Shown: positions 25,429 through 34,273 of the stretch, one piece after another
Position numbering within the stretch: position 1 is the first letter of the stretch
Layout: each line of letters opens with the position of its first letter
Assembly (NCBI GenBank): GCA_965115885.1
Contig: OZ220479.1
Location: forward strand, 620,001-684,000
Length of the DNA stretch: 64,000 nt
Source of the DNA: BD2-11 sp965115885
GTDB lineage: Bacteria > Gemmatimonadota > Gemmatimonadetes > Longimicrobiales > Gaopeijiaceae
Reading direction: 5' to 3'
The notes under the pieces: model-generated
Databases searched by the model: none
Told to the model about the DNA's origin: nothing
The model's input: only the letters and a program-made list of their open reading frames with translations
Translations under genes and position numbers: made by a program

Positions 25429-26178
25429 GTGGCCGGACACAGCAAGTGGGCCCAGATCAAGCGCAAGAAGGCGGTCAACGACGCCCGGCGCGGCCAGACG
25501 TTCACCAAGCTCATCCGCGAGCTGACGGTGGCGGCGCGCGACGGCGGGGGCGATCCCAACTTCAACCCGCGCCTGCGCCTGGCGGTGGACACCGCCAAGG
25601 CCGCGAACATGCCCCAGGAGAACATCGAGCGGGCGATCAAGAAGGGGACCGGAGAGCTCGCCGGCGTCGACTACGAGGAGGTCGTCTACGAGGGCTACGC
25701 TCCCGGCGGGATCGCGCTCTACATCGAGACGCTGACCGACAACCCCAAGCGCACCGTGGCCGAGGTGCGCCACCTCCTCGCCAAGAACGGAGGCAGCCTG
25801 GGGACCGCCGGGTCGGTGGCCTGGCAGTTCGACCGCAGGGGGCGGATCTACGTCGAGGCGGCCGGGCACTCCGAGGAGGAGGTGCTCGAAGCGGCGTTGG
25901 AGGCGGGCGCGGAGGACGTGGCGCTGGAGGGGGACGACATCGTGGTCACGACCGAGCTGGCCTCCTTTCACCAAGTGCAGGAAGAGATGCGGCAGGCCGG
26001 GATCCGCATCGCGCAGGCGGAGTTGGCGATGATCCCGCGCAACGAGGTGGACGTGGGCGGCGGGGCCGCGGAACGGCTGGTCCGCCTGATGGAGGCGCTC
26101 GACGGATCGGACGACGTCCAGAAGGTCTCGTCCAACGGCAACATCGACGAAGGAACCTTGGCCCGGCTGACGGGATGA
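25429..26178 (+). CDS. yebC: YebC/TACO1 family protein
   Basis: The 249-residue protein starts MAGHSKWAQIKRKKAVNDARRGQTFTKLIRELTVAAR, the strongly conserved YebC N-terminus (encoded from a GTG). The rest, including ENIERAIKKGTGEL, YEGYAPGG and NGGSLGTAGSVAW, also fits. YebC proteins were described as transcription regulators and more recently as ribosome helpers at difficult sequences such as polyproline. In many bacteria yebC stands just before ruvC, as here. Confidence 0.96.
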   Translation: MAGHSKWAQIKRKKAVNDARRGQTFTKLIRELTVAARDGGGDPNFNPRLRLAVDTAKAANMPQENIERAIKKGTGELAGVDYEEVVYEGYAPGGIALYIETLTDNPKRTVAEVRHLLAKNGGSLGTAGSVAWQFDRRGRIYVEAAGHSEEEVLEAALEAGAEDVALEGDDIVVTTELASFHQVQEEMRQAGIRIAQAELAMIPRNEVDVGGGAAERLVRLMEALDGSDDVQKVSSNGNIDEGTLARLTG

Positions 26179-26206
26179 GAGTCGGCCGCCGGCCGCGTCG
26201 CCTCCG

Positions 26207-26707
26207 GTGATCCCGCCGGACGGAGGGGAGGTCGTGCTCGGGGTGGATCCGGGCACGGCGTGCACCGGCTACGGCGTGGTCGCCCGGGACGGGCGAAAGC
26301 TCTCGCTCGTCGAGTGCGGGGTGGTGCGCACCCGACCCCGGCGCCCGCTCGCGCTCCGCATCCGCCGCATCTTCGAGACGGTGCAGTCCGTCATCGAGCG
26401 CTTCGAGCCCTGCGTGCTCTCGGTCGAGAAGGTCTTCCAGGGCAGGAATCCGCAGAGCGCGCTGACGCTCGGCCATGCGCGCGGCGCCATCCTGTTGGCG
26501 GGCGCGCTCGCCGACGTCCAGATTGCCGAGTATTCGTCGACCGCCATCAAGAACGCGGTCGTCGGCACCGGCCACGCCACCAAGGAGCAGGTGGGGTTCA
26601 TGGTCAAGACGCATCTGCGGCTGGTTTCCGCGCCTTCGCCCGCCGACGCCGCCGACGCCGTGGCGGCCGCGCTCTGCCACTGCCTGATCGGGAGCCTGCC
26701 CGGATGA
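26207..26707 (+). CDS. ruvC: Holliday junction resolvase RuvC
   Basis: The 166-residue endonuclease cuts Holliday junctions. The first catalytic Asp is in LGVDPGTACTGYGVV (Asp14), Glu74 is in LSVEKVFQGRN, and the last acidic pair is in SPADAADAVAAALCH. The GTG at 26207 gives a normal length. The stop overlaps the ruvA start by 4 bases, giving the classic ruvCAB order. Confidence 0.96.
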   Translation: MIPPDGGEVVLGVDPGTACTGYGVVARDGRKLSLVECGVVRTRPRRPLALRIRRIFETVQSVIERFEPCVLSVEKVFQGRNPQSALTLGHARGAILLAGALADVQIAEYSSTAIKNAVVGTGHATKEQVGFMVKTHLRLVSAPSPADAADAVAAALCHCLIGSLPG

Positions 26708-27306
26708 TCAGCCGATTGCACGGCGTGGTGCTCGACCGGGACGCGGATTCCGTCGAGGTGGAAACCGCGGGCGGGGTCGCCTACGAGGTGCGCGTGCCGA
26801 CGACGGTGGCGGAGCGCCTGCCGTCCCCGGGATCGGAGGTGCGGTTGCGCACGGTGCACGTCCTGAGCGTCGACTCGATCTCCCTGTACGGATTCCTGGA
26901 GGCCGACGAGCGCGCCATGTTCCGGCGCCTGCTGGCGACGAGCGGAGTCGGGGCCTCGTTGGCGTTGGAGATGCTCTCCACCCATTCGGTCCGGCGGCTG
27001 GCCCGGGCGCTCGTCGACAAGGACGTGACCGCGCTGACGCTCGTGCGGGGAGTGGGGCGCAAGAAGGCCCAACTGCTCGTCCTCAAGCTGAGCGACAGGA
27101 TGCGCGACCTCGCGGAGGCCTCCGGCGATGCGGGCGCGCCGTCGCCGCGCGGCGCGCGAGAGGCGGTCGACGCGCTGGTGGCGCTGGGGTACTCCCGCGC
27201 GCAGGCGGAGCGGGCGGTGCGCGCCGCCGCGGTCGGCGGCGGGACCGGGCGGGAGACGGAGGTCGAGGATCTGATCCGCAGGGCGCTCGAGCGCGTCGCT
27301 CGATGA
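26704..27306 (+). CDS. ruvA: Holliday junction branch-migration protein RuvA
   Basis: The 200-residue protein binds four-way junctions and recruits RuvB. It starts MISRLHGVVLDRDADSVEVETAGGVAYEV, with the OB fold in residues 1-65. The helix-hairpin-helix SGVGASLALEML and RGVGRKKAQLLVLKL are near 80 and 115. The C-terminal RuvB-binding domain (AVDALVALGYSRAQAERAV) follows a flexible linker. It overlaps ruvC (ATGA) and ruvB. Confidence 0.96.
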   Translation: MISRLHGVVLDRDADSVEVETAGGVAYEVRVPTTVAERLPSPGSEVRLRTVHVLSVDSISLYGFLEADERAMFRRLLATSGVGASLALEMLSTHSVRRLARALVDKDVTALTLVRGVGRKKAQLLVLKLSDRMRDLAEASGDAGAPSPRGAREAVDALVALGYSRAQAERAVRAAAVGGGTGRETEVEDLIRRALERVAR

Positions 27307-28358
27307 CGGATCGCCGCGAAGTCACCACGCCCCGGGAGCTTTCCGGCGAGGGTCCGGCGGAGCGGTCGCTCCGGCCGCGCCGCCTGGCCGAGTTCATCGG
27401 CCAGGCGAAGGTGCGCGAGACCCTCTCGATCGCGATCGAGGCGGCGCGCGGGCGGGGGGACGCGCTCGACCATCTGCTCTTCCACGGGCCTCCGGGGCTC
27501 GGCAAGACCACGCTGGCGACGCTGCTCGCCTCGGAGATGGGGGTCGGGTTCAAGATGACCTCGGGGCCGGTGCTCGAGAAGCCGGGCGACCTGGTGAGCG
27601 TCCTCACCGATCTGAACGACCGGGACATCCTGTTCATCGACGAGATCCACCGCCTGCGCCCCGTCGTGGAGGAGTTCCTCTACCCCGCGATGGAGGATTT
27701 CCGGGTGGAGATCCGGATCGCCGACGGACCCGCGGCGCGCACCGTGAGCGTGGCGCTCGAACGCTTCACGCTGGTGGGCGCCACGACCCGCTTCGGGTTG
27801 CTCACCGAGCCCATGCGCGCCCGCTTCGGGATGGTGGAGCGGCTGGGTTTCTATCCGCCCGAGGATTTGGTCCGGGTGGTTCGGCGCAGCGCCGCGATCC
27901 TGGGCGTGGCGACGACCGGCGAGGGCGTCTTCGAACTGGCGCGGCGGGCGCGCGGCACGCCCCGGGTGGCCAACCGGCTTCTGCGCCGGCTGCGCGACTA
28001 CGCCGAGGTGCGCGCCGACGGCGTGATCAGCGGCGAGGTCGCGCGGGCGGGACTCGAGTTGCTGGAGGTGGACGAGTACGGCATGGACGAGATGGACGCG
28101 CGCGTGCTGCGCACCATCATCGGGAAGTTCGGCGGAGGCCCGGTGGGGTTGGCTTCCCTGGCCGTGGCGATGAGCGAGGACGAAGGAACGCTCGAGGAGG
28201 TCTACGAGCCGTTTCTGATCCAGAACGGCTTCCTGGAGCGCACCCCGCGCGGCCGCGTGACCACGACGCGCGCCCACCGGCGGTTCGGCCCCCCCTCCGA
28301 CCGGTTGACGCCGCCGGACGCGTCCGGCGGCGGCCAGGCGTCGCTCTTCGGGCGATGA
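27303..28358 (+). CDS. ruvB: Holliday junction branch-migration helicase RuvB
   Basis: The 351-residue AAA+ motor drives branch migration with RuvA. Walker A is GPPGLGKTTLA near residue 62, Walker B FIDEIHRL near 115, and sensor 1 is in LVGATTRFGLL; the arginine-finger region MRARFGMVERL follows. The C-terminal winged helix contains GGGPVGLASLAVAMSEDEGTLEEVYEPFLIQNGFLERTPRGR. The ATG at 27303 overlaps the ruvA stop. Confidence 0.97.
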   Translation: MTDRREVTTPRELSGEGPAERSLRPRRLAEFIGQAKVRETLSIAIEAARGRGDALDHLLFHGPPGLGKTTLATLLASEMGVGFKMTSGPVLEKPGDLVSVLTDLNDRDILFIDEIHRLRPVVEEFLYPAMEDFRVEIRIADGPAARTVSVALERFTLVGATTRFGLLTEPMRARFGMVERLGFYPPEDLVRVVRRSAAILGVATTGEGVFELARRARGTPRVANRLLRRLRDYAEVRADGVISGEVARAGLELLEVDEYGMDEMDARVLRTIIGKFGGGPVGLASLAVAMSEDEGTLEEVYEPFLIQNGFLERTPRGRVTTTRAHRRFGPPSDRLTPPDASGGGQASLFGR

Positions 28359-29470
28359 CGGCGGCCGACCCCGCCCCGGACTTCGACTACCGCCTCCCCG
28401 GAGACCGCATCGCGCGCTACCCCGCCGCGCGCCGCGACCGAAGCCGCCTGCTGGTGGCGCCCCGGGCGGGAGGGACCTTCGCGCATCGGGTGTTCCGGGA
28501 TCTGCCCGGCCTGATGCGCCCGGGCGACCTCGTGGTGGTGAACGAGTCGCGCGTGCTCCCCGTGCGCCTGTTGGGCGTCAAGCCGACGGGCGCGTCGGCC
28601 GAGGTGCTGCTGCTGCGGCCGCTGGAGGAGGCGTCGGCGCCGGAAGCGGTCGGCGAAGCCGGGACGGGACGCGGCGCAGCCGCGCCTGCGGACGGATCGG
28701 GTCGAGGCCACCTCTGGGAGGCGCTGGTGCGCCCGGGGGGCAAGCTCAAGCCCGGGCGCACGGTCGAAGTCGCGCGCGACCTGGTGGTGCGCATCGTCGA
28801 CTCGACCCCCGACCGCGGCCGCATCGTGCGCGTCGAGACCCCGTTGCCGCTGGAGGAGGCGCTCGAGCGCCACGGCCGCGTGCCCCTACCCCCCTACCTC
28901 GGCCGCCCGGACGAGCCGGCGGACCGGACGCGCTACCAGACCGTGTACGCGCGCGTCCCGGGCTCGGTGGCCGCGCCCACCGCGGGACTTCACTTCACCC
29001 GCGAGCTGATGGAAGCGCTGGAGGCGGGCGGGGTGCGCATCGCGCGCGTCGCTCTGCACGTGGGGGCGGCGACCTTCCGGCCGCTCGGCCCGCCCGGCGG
29101 CGAAGCGCGCGGCCCGGGGGAGGAACGCTACCGCGTGTCCCGCGAAGCGGCCGACGAGATCGCGCGGGCGCGCGCGCGCGGAGGACGGGTTTGGGCGGTG
29201 GGCACCACGGTGGTGCGGACGCTGGAGAGCGCGGCCGACGGGAAGGGCGGGGTGCGGGCGGGGTCCGGCACGACCGGGCTCTTCATCCGCCCGCCCTTCG
29301 ACTTCCGGGTGGTCGACGCCCTCGTCACCAACTTCCATCTTCCCCGCTCGACCCTGCTGATGCTGGTCGCCGCCTTCGCCGGCCGCGAACGCACCTTGGC
29401 CGCGTACCGCGAAGCCGTCGAGCGGGGCTACCGCTTCTACTCCTACGGCGACGCGATGGCGATTCCGTGA
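28355..29470 (+). CDS. queA: S-adenosylmethionine:tRNA ribosyltransferase-isomerase
   Basis: The 371-residue enzyme makes epoxyqueuosine in tRNA by transferring the ribosyl of SAM to preQ1. The family is clear: FDYRLPGDRIARYPAARRDRSRLL at the start, VVVNESRVLPVRL near 60, YQTVYARVPGSVAAPTAGLHFT near 195 and TNFHLPRSTLLMLVAAFAG near 330. An alanine- and glycine-rich insert at about residues 90-125 is longer than usual. It overlaps ruvB and tgt by 4 bases each, so queuosine synthesis and recombination genes share one transcript. Confidence 0.97.
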   Translation: MTAADPAPDFDYRLPGDRIARYPAARRDRSRLLVAPRAGGTFAHRVFRDLPGLMRPGDLVVVNESRVLPVRLLGVKPTGASAEVLLLRPLEEASAPEAVGEAGTGRGAAAPADGSGRGHLWEALVRPGGKLKPGRTVEVARDLVVRIVDSTPDRGRIVRVETPLPLEEALERHGRVPLPPYLGRPDEPADRTRYQTVYARVPGSVAAPTAGLHFTRELMEALEAGGVRIARVALHVGAATFRPLGPPGGEARGPGEERYRVSREAADEIARARARGGRVWAVGTTVVRTLESAADGKGGVRAGSGTTGLFIRPPFDFRVVDALVTNFHLPRSTLLMLVAAFAGRERTLAAYREAVERGYRFYSYGDAMAIP

Positions 29471-30630
29471 GCCCGGCTCCCGCCTTCGACTTCGTCGTGG
29501 AAGGCCGCGCGCAGCACGCCCGCGCCGGGGTGCTGCGCACGCCCCACGGCGAAGTTCCGACCCCGGCGTTCATGCCCGTCGGCACCCTCGCCAACGTGAA
29601 GACCCTCACCCCGGAGGAGCTCCGGGAACTCGGCGCGCGCATGGTGCTGGCCAACGCCTACCATCTCCACCTGCGTCCGGGGGCGGAAGTCGTGCGCGAG
29701 CTGGGCGGACTTCACGCCTTCATGCGCTGGCCGGGCCCCATCCTGACCGATTCGGGCGGGTTTCAGGTCTTCTCCCTCGCCCGCATCGCCCGCGTCCGGG
29801 ACGACGGCGTCGTCTTCCGGAGCCACATCGACGGTTCGCGCCACCGTTTCACGCCGGAGCGCGTCGTCGACCTCCAGCGCGCCCTGGGCGCGGACGTCGT
29901 CATGGCGTTCGACGAATGTCCGCCCGGAGACGCCGACCGCGCCTTCGTGGCGCGGGCCCAGCGGCGCACCCTCGCCTGGCTGGAGCGTTGCGCCGAGCGC
30001 TTCCGGGCGACGGAGCCGAACGACGGGCCGCACGCCCCCCGGCAGGTCCTCTTTCCGGTTCTCCAAGGCGGCGCGTTCGACGATCTGCGGCGCGCGTTCG
30101 CGGCCGACGTCCGGGGCGTCGCCGACTGGCGCGGCTTCGGCATCGGAGGGCTGGCCGTCGGGGAGGAGAAGGCGGACATGCGGCGCGTCCTCGAGCTTCT
30201 GGACGACGAGCTGCCCGACGCGCGTCCGCGCTACCTCATGGGCGTGGGCTACCCCGACGACCTCCTGGAGGCGGTGGCGCGCGGTTGCGATCTCTTCGAC
30301 TGCGTCGCCCCCACCCGCAACGCCCGCCACGGGACCGCCTGGACCTCCGTCGAAGGCCAAGTGAACGTGAAAGGGGCGCGCTTCCGGACCGCCGCCGATC
30401 CCCTCGACCCCGCCTGCGCGTGCTATACTTGTCGGAGGTTCGACCGCGCGTACCTGCGTCATCTGCTGGTTGCGGGCGAGGCGCTGGCCCACCGGCTCCT
30501 CTCCATCCACAACCTGAGCTTTCTGGTGCAGCTGGCCGGCGAGGCCCGGCGGCGCATCTTCGACGGATCGTTTCCGGGGTGGCGTGCGGAATGGCTCCTT
30601 CGGTACCGTAGCGCACGGGCGAAGGGGTAG
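29467..30630 (+). CDS. tgt: tRNA-guanine transglycosylase
   Basis: The 387-residue protein exchanges guanine-34 of certain tRNAs for preQ1. The catalytic aspartate loop LTDSGGFQVFSL is near residue 95, DSGG with FDECPPGDADRAF near 155, and the zinc site is CACYTCRRFDRAYLRHLLVAGEALAHRLLSIHN near 320-350. The GTG at 29467 overlaps the queA stop (GTGA). Downstream yajC follows by 50 bases; the queA-tgt-yajC order is widespread. Confidence 0.97.
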   Translation: MSPAPAFDFVVEGRAQHARAGVLRTPHGEVPTPAFMPVGTLANVKTLTPEELRELGARMVLANAYHLHLRPGAEVVRELGGLHAFMRWPGPILTDSGGFQVFSLARIARVRDDGVVFRSHIDGSRHRFTPERVVDLQRALGADVVMAFDECPPGDADRAFVARAQRRTLAWLERCAERFRATEPNDGPHAPRQVLFPVLQGGAFDDLRRAFAADVRGVADWRGFGIGGLAVGEEKADMRRVLELLDDELPDARPRYLMGVGYPDDLLEAVARGCDLFDCVAPTRNARHGTAWTSVEGQVNVKGARFRTAADPLDPACACYTCRRFDRAYLRHLLVAGEALAHRLLSIHNLSFLVQLAGEARRRIFDGSFPGWRAEWLLRYRSARAKG

Positions 30631-30680
30631 GGAACATCCATCGACGGCCCCGGGTCGGCGCATCCACGGAGGAACGAATC

Positions 30681-31034
30681 TTGGCACCTTGGCTCGCGGC
30701 ACCGTTCCCCCCGCTCCCGTTCCTGGCGGCGACGCCCCAGGAGGGGGGAGGGATCGGGGGAGGAGGGGGCATGATCTTCTTCGTTCAGCTGATCGCGATC
30801 GTCGCGATCTTCTACCTCCTGCTGATCCGTCCCCAGCGCAAGGAGCGCCGTCGCCACCAAGAGATGGTGGCGGCGCTCAAGAAGGGGGACGAGGTGGTGA
30901 CCGCGGGCGGGATCGTGGGCAAGGTGATCCACGCCCAGGAGCGGCGCCTCACCATCGCGACCGCGGAGAACACGCGCATCGTGATCGAGCGTTCCAAGGT
31001 CGCGACGATCGCGAACGCGCGGGACTCGTCCTAA
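30681..31034 (+). CDS. yajC: Sec translocon accessory protein YajC
   Basis: The 117-residue protein has one membrane helix at about residues 31-47 (MIFFVQLIAIVAIFYLLLIRP), then RPQRKERRRHQEMVAALKKGDEVVTAGGIVGKV, the YajC signature. The N-terminal 30 residues form a proline- and glycine-rich extension. The start is TTG at 30681, supported by GGAGGAACG just before it; ATG 30771 would remove the extension but keep the helix. It works with SecDF, whose genes are not here. Confidence 0.92.
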   Translation: MAPWLAAPFPPLPFLAATPQEGGGIGGGGGMIFFVQLIAIVAIFYLLLIRPQRKERRRHQEMVAALKKGDEVVTAGGIVGKVIHAQERRLTIATAENTRIVIERSKVATIANARDSS

Positions 31035-31046
31035 CCGGACCCGGGC

Positions 31047-31565
31047 ATGGCTTTGCGCAGGATCGAGCTGTACGGCAGCGAGGCGTTGCGCCGGCCGGCG
31101 GATCCGGTCGAGGACGTCGACGACGAGGTGCGCGCGCTGGTCCGGGACATGTTCGAAACCATGTACGACGCCCGGGGCATCGGGCTGGCCGCGCCGCAGG
31201 TGGGCGTCTCCCGAAGGGTCATCGTCCTGGACGTCGAGGAGGAGCCCGGCGCGTCGAACCGCCTGACGCTGGTCAACCCCCGGCTCGTCGACCGGACGTC
31301 GAGGAAGGACAAGCAGACCGAGGGATGTCTGAGCATCCCCGGTGTGGAAGGCGTCGTGGAGCGGCCGGTGTCGGTGGTGGTGGACGGCGAGGACGTCGAG
31401 GGGCGCAGCGTGCGGGTGGAGGCGGACGGCCTTTTCGCGCGCGCCCTGCAACACGAGATCGACCATCTGGACGGCGTGCTCTTCGTCGATCGGCTGAGCC
31501 CGCTCAAGCGGCAGATGCTGCTCAAGAAGTGGAGGAAGCTGCAGGCCGAACCCGCGGAGCCGTGA
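31047..31565 (+). CDS. def: Peptide deformylase
   Basis: The 172-residue metalloenzyme removes the formyl group from new proteins. All three motifs are present: GIGLAAPQVG near residue 46, EGCLSIPG near 92 and HEIDHLDG near 135, supplying Cys and two His metal ligands. It overlaps fmt by 4 bases, as expected since Fmt adds the formyl group Def removes. Confidence 0.97.
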   Translation: MALRRIELYGSEALRRPADPVEDVDDEVRALVRDMFETMYDARGIGLAAPQVGVSRRVIVLDVEEEPGASNRLTLVNPRLVDRTSRKDKQTEGCLSIPGVEGVVERPVSVVVDGEDVEGRSVRVEADGLFARALQHEIDHLDGVLFVDRLSPLKRQMLLKKWRKLQAEPAEP

Positions 31566-32503
31566 GGATTCTCTTCTGGGGAACGGCGAACTTCGCCCTC
31601 CCGTCCCTCCGCGGCCTGGTCGATGCGGGCCACGAGATCGTGGGCGTGGTGACGCGGCCCGACCGTCCCGCCGGCCGGGGGCGGCGCCCTCGCCCGACGC
31701 CCGTCAAGGAGGCCGCGCGGGCCGCGGGACACCCGGTCTTCGCCCCCGACCGACCGACCCGGTCGTTCCTGGCGCGCGTGCGGGCGCTCCGGCCGGAGCT
31801 CTCCGTGGTCGCGGCCTACGGCCACTTCCTGAGCCGGGAGGCGCTGGACCTGCCCGCCCGGGGGTCGATCAACGTGCACGCGTCGTTGCTCCCCGAGCTG
31901 AGGGGCGCGGCCCCGGTCAACTGGGCCATCGCGCGCGGCCATTCCCTCACCGGGGTCACGATCGTGCGCATGGTGGAGGCGATGGACGCGGGTCCCGTCC
32001 TGCACCAGGAGAAGACGGAGATCTTCCCCGGAGAGGCGGCCGGAGAACTCTACGGGCGCTTGGCGCGGGTGGGCCGCGTCGGGCTCCTCGAGGCCCTGGA
32101 GGCGATGGCGGACGGCACTCTGGACGCGCGCCCCCAGGACCATGCGCAGGCGACCTTCGCGCCCCGCCTCTCCCGCCGGGACGCGCGGGTGGAGTGGGCC
32201 CGTCCGGCGGACGAGGTGGCCCGCTGGATCCGCGCCATGGACGCGGTGCCCGGAGCGTGGAGTCGGCTGGACGGGACCCCCGTCAAGCTTTTTCGCCCGC
32301 GCGCGGAGGCGGCCGCCGCTTCCGGGGGGCGGCCGCCGGAGCCCGGCACCGTGATCGCGGCGGACCCTAGGGAAGGACTCCGGATCGCCGCCGGGCGCGG
32401 CTCGGTCGAGGTGGGCGAGGTGCAGCCCGCCGGCAAGCGGCGCATGCCCGCGCGCGACTGGCTGCGGGGGCGTCCGCCCCGGCCGGGACAGCGGTTGCGG
32501 TGA
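31562..32503 (+). CDS. fmt: Methionyl-tRNA formyltransferase
   Basis: The 313-residue protein formylates initiator Met-tRNA. It starts at GTG 31562 with VRILFWGTANFALPSLRGLVDAGHEIVGVVTRPDRPAGRG. The catalytic block INVHASLLPELRGAAPVNWAIARG near residue 105 carries Asn, His and, later, Asp in AMDAGPVL. The C-terminal OB-like domain is intact. Overlaps with def and the tenI-like gene suggest one transcript. Confidence 0.96.
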   Translation: MRILFWGTANFALPSLRGLVDAGHEIVGVVTRPDRPAGRGRRPRPTPVKEAARAAGHPVFAPDRPTRSFLARVRALRPELSVVAAYGHFLSREALDLPARGSINVHASLLPELRGAAPVNWAIARGHSLTGVTIVRMVEAMDAGPVLHQEKTEIFPGEAAGELYGRLARVGRVGLLEALEAMADGTLDARPQDHAQATFAPRLSRRDARVEWARPADEVARWIRAMDAVPGAWSRLDGTPVKLFRPRAEAAAASGGRPPEPGTVIAADPREGLRIAAGRGSVEVGEVQPAGKRRMPARDWLRGRPPRPGQRLR

Positions 32504-33114
32504 TCCCCCGACTGCACGTCGTCACCGACGACCGGGTCCTGGCGCGCCCGGACTTTCGCGCGGCCGCCCTGGAGGCGCTGGAGGCGGGCGGCGCTCGCCT
32601 CGCCCTCCACCTGCGCGGGCCGCGCACCTCCGGCCGCGCGCTCTACCGCGCCGCGGCCGGCTTGGTCCGTCCGGCCCGCCGGGCCGGAGTTTGGCTGGCG
32701 ATCAACGACCGCGTGGACGTGGCGCTGGCGCTGGGCATCCCGCGGGTTCACCTGGGCGGCCGGTCGATGCCGTCGGCCTCCGTCCGCCGCCTGCTGGGAC
32801 CGCGCGCGCGCGTGGGCCGCTCGGTGCATTCCGCGGCCGAGGTCCATGGGGAGGACGGCCGGATCGATTATCTTTTCGCGGGAACGGTGTTCGCGACGCC
32901 GTCCCATGCCGGGGTTCCGGCGGACGGGATCGGGGTGGTGCGGGACGTCGCGTCCGCCGGTCCGACGCCCGTGGTGGGCATCGGCGGCATCACCGCCGAG
33001 CGGGCGGGCCGGGTGCTTTCGGCCGGCGCGCACGGAGTGGCGGTCGTCCGCGCGGTGTGGGACGAATCCTCGCCCGCCCGCGGCGTGCGACGCTTTCTGG
33101 ATTCGTGGACCTGA
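32500..33114 (+). CDS. tenI: TenI-like thiazole tautomerase / thiamine phosphate synthase family
   Basis: The 204-residue TIM barrel belongs to the ThiE/TenI family. Its motifs fit TenI better: the ThiE HLGQxD loop reads HLGGRSM, followed by VGRSVHSAAEV and YLFAGTVFATPSH, close to Bacillus TenI (GRSVHS and a LFGHVFET-like loop). TenI aromatises the ThiG product, whereas ThiE couples thiazole to pyrimidine. Position directly before thiS and thiG supports the tautomerase role. Automatic annotation would probably say thiamine phosphate synthase. GTG overlaps the fmt stop. Confidence 0.82.
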   Translation: MIPRLHVVTDDRVLARPDFRAAALEALEAGGARLALHLRGPRTSGRALYRAAAGLVRPARRAGVWLAINDRVDVALALGIPRVHLGGRSMPSASVRRLLGPRARVGRSVHSAAEVHGEDGRIDYLFAGTVFATPSHAGVPADGIGVVRDVASAGPTPVVGIGGITAERAGRVLSAGAHGVAVVRAVWDESSPARGVRRFLDSWT

Positions 33115-33131
33115 GGGAGGAGGACGTCGGC

Positions 33132-33341
33132 ATGGCCGGGGTGAAGATCCGTCTGAACGGGAAGGAACGGGAAGTGGCCGCGGGCGTCACGGTGTCCGGC
33201 CTCCTGGACGAGCTGGGGCTGGCGGCCGGGATGGTGGTCGTCGAGCGCAACCGGGAGATCCTCGCCCGCGACAGCTATCCCGAGGTGCGCTTGGGCGAGG
33301 GCGACCGACTGGAGCTGGTCCATTTCGTGGGCGGGGGATGA
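33132..33341 (+). CDS. thiS: Thiamine biosynthesis sulfur carrier ThiS
   Basis: The 69-residue ubiquitin-like protein carries sulfur as a C-terminal thiocarboxylate to ThiG. It begins MAGVKIRLNGKEREVAAGVTVSGLLDELGL and ends VHFVGGG, giving the required diglycine tail. The ATG at 33132 is preceded by GGAGGA. The activating enzyme ThiF is not in the window. Confidence 0.93.
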   Translation: MAGVKIRLNGKEREVAAGVTVSGLLDELGLAAGMVVVERNREILARDSYPEVRLGEGDRLELVHFVGGG

Positions 33342-33472
33342 GGAGACCGCGGAGCCGGGCGCGGCCGAGGCGCGCCCGGGCGGGCCGGAGAGCATCGGAG
33401 GAGCGAGGCGGGGACGCGCGGACGGGGCGGGGGACGCACGGGAAACCGGAGACGCACGGAGAAAACCGAGCA

Positions 33473-34258
33473 GTGACTTCAACGCACGCGGGCGACACCC
33501 CGTTCGTGGTCGGGGGCAGAGAGTTCGAATCCCGCCTGATCGTGGGGACCGGCAAATATTCCGACAACGACGTCATGGTGCGGGCGATCCGCGCCAGCGG
33601 CGCCGACATGGTGACCGTGGCGGTGCGGCGGGTGGATCTCGATCGCACGCGCGAGGAGGGCATACTCCACCACCTCGATCCGCGCGAGTTTTTTCTCCTC
33701 GCCAACACCGCGGGCTGCACCACGGCCGCCGACGCGATCCGCTACGCGAGGCTGGCGCGCGCCGCCGGGTTCAACGAGTGGCTCAAGCTCGAGGTGATCG
33801 GGGACGACGCCACTCTGCTCCCGGACACCCAGGCCACCCTGGAGGCCGCCCGGGTGCTGGTGGCCGAGGGGTTCAAGGTGATGGCCTACACCAACGAGGA
33901 CCTCGTCGCCGCCCTGCGCCTGGAGGATGCGGGATGCGTGGCGGTGATGCCGCTGGCCAGCCCCATCGGCAGCGGACTCGGATTGCTCAACCCGTACTAC
34001 GTGCGCGCGATCAAGGAGCGGTGCGACGTCCCCGTCGTGGTGGACGCCGGGGTGGGGACCGCCTCCGACGCCTGCACGACCCTGGAGCAAGGGGTGGACG
34101 GGGTGCTCATGAACACCGCCATCGCGGAGGCGCGCGACCCCGTGCGCATGGCGGCCGCGATGCGCGACGCGGTGGTGGCGGGACGGCTCGCCTACTTGGC
34201 GGGCCGCATGCCCGCCCGCGAGGTGGCGGTCCCCTCCTCTCCTCCGCTTCCGGAGTAG
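33473..34258 (+). CDS. thiG: Thiazole synthase
   Basis: The 261-residue TIM barrel builds the thiazole phosphate of thiamine. The Schiff-base lysine is in WLKLEVIGDDATLLPD near residue 103, with LIVGTGKYSDNDVM near 23 and VVDAGVGTASDACTTLEQGVDGVLMNTAIA near 188-217. The start is GTG 33473. The 131-base gap after thiS holds no gene; no TPP riboswitch was recognised. Neither thiO/thiH nor thiC is present. Confidence 0.96.
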   Translation: MTSTHAGDTPFVVGGREFESRLIVGTGKYSDNDVMVRAIRASGADMVTVAVRRVDLDRTREEGILHHLDPREFFLLANTAGCTTAADAIRYARLARAAGFNEWLKLEVIGDDATLLPDTQATLEAARVLVAEGFKVMAYTNEDLVAALRLEDAGCVAVMPLASPIGSGLGLLNPYYVRAIKERCDVPVVVDAGVGTASDACTTLEQGVDGVLMNTAIAEARDPVRMAAAMRDAVVAGRLAYLAGRMPAREVAVPSSPPLPE

Positions 34259-34273
34259 GCGCGTCGGCCGCCC

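Noticed and set aside
30421..30440. TATACTT inside tgt as a promoter for yajC
   Set aside because: It encodes the conserved zinc-site residues CYTC of Tgt, so the sequence is explained by the protein.
33342..33472. TPP riboswitch between thiS and thiG, or upstream of tenI
   Set aside because: I looked for the conserved CUGAGA and paired-arm pattern and did not find it; the gap is plain GC-rich spacer.
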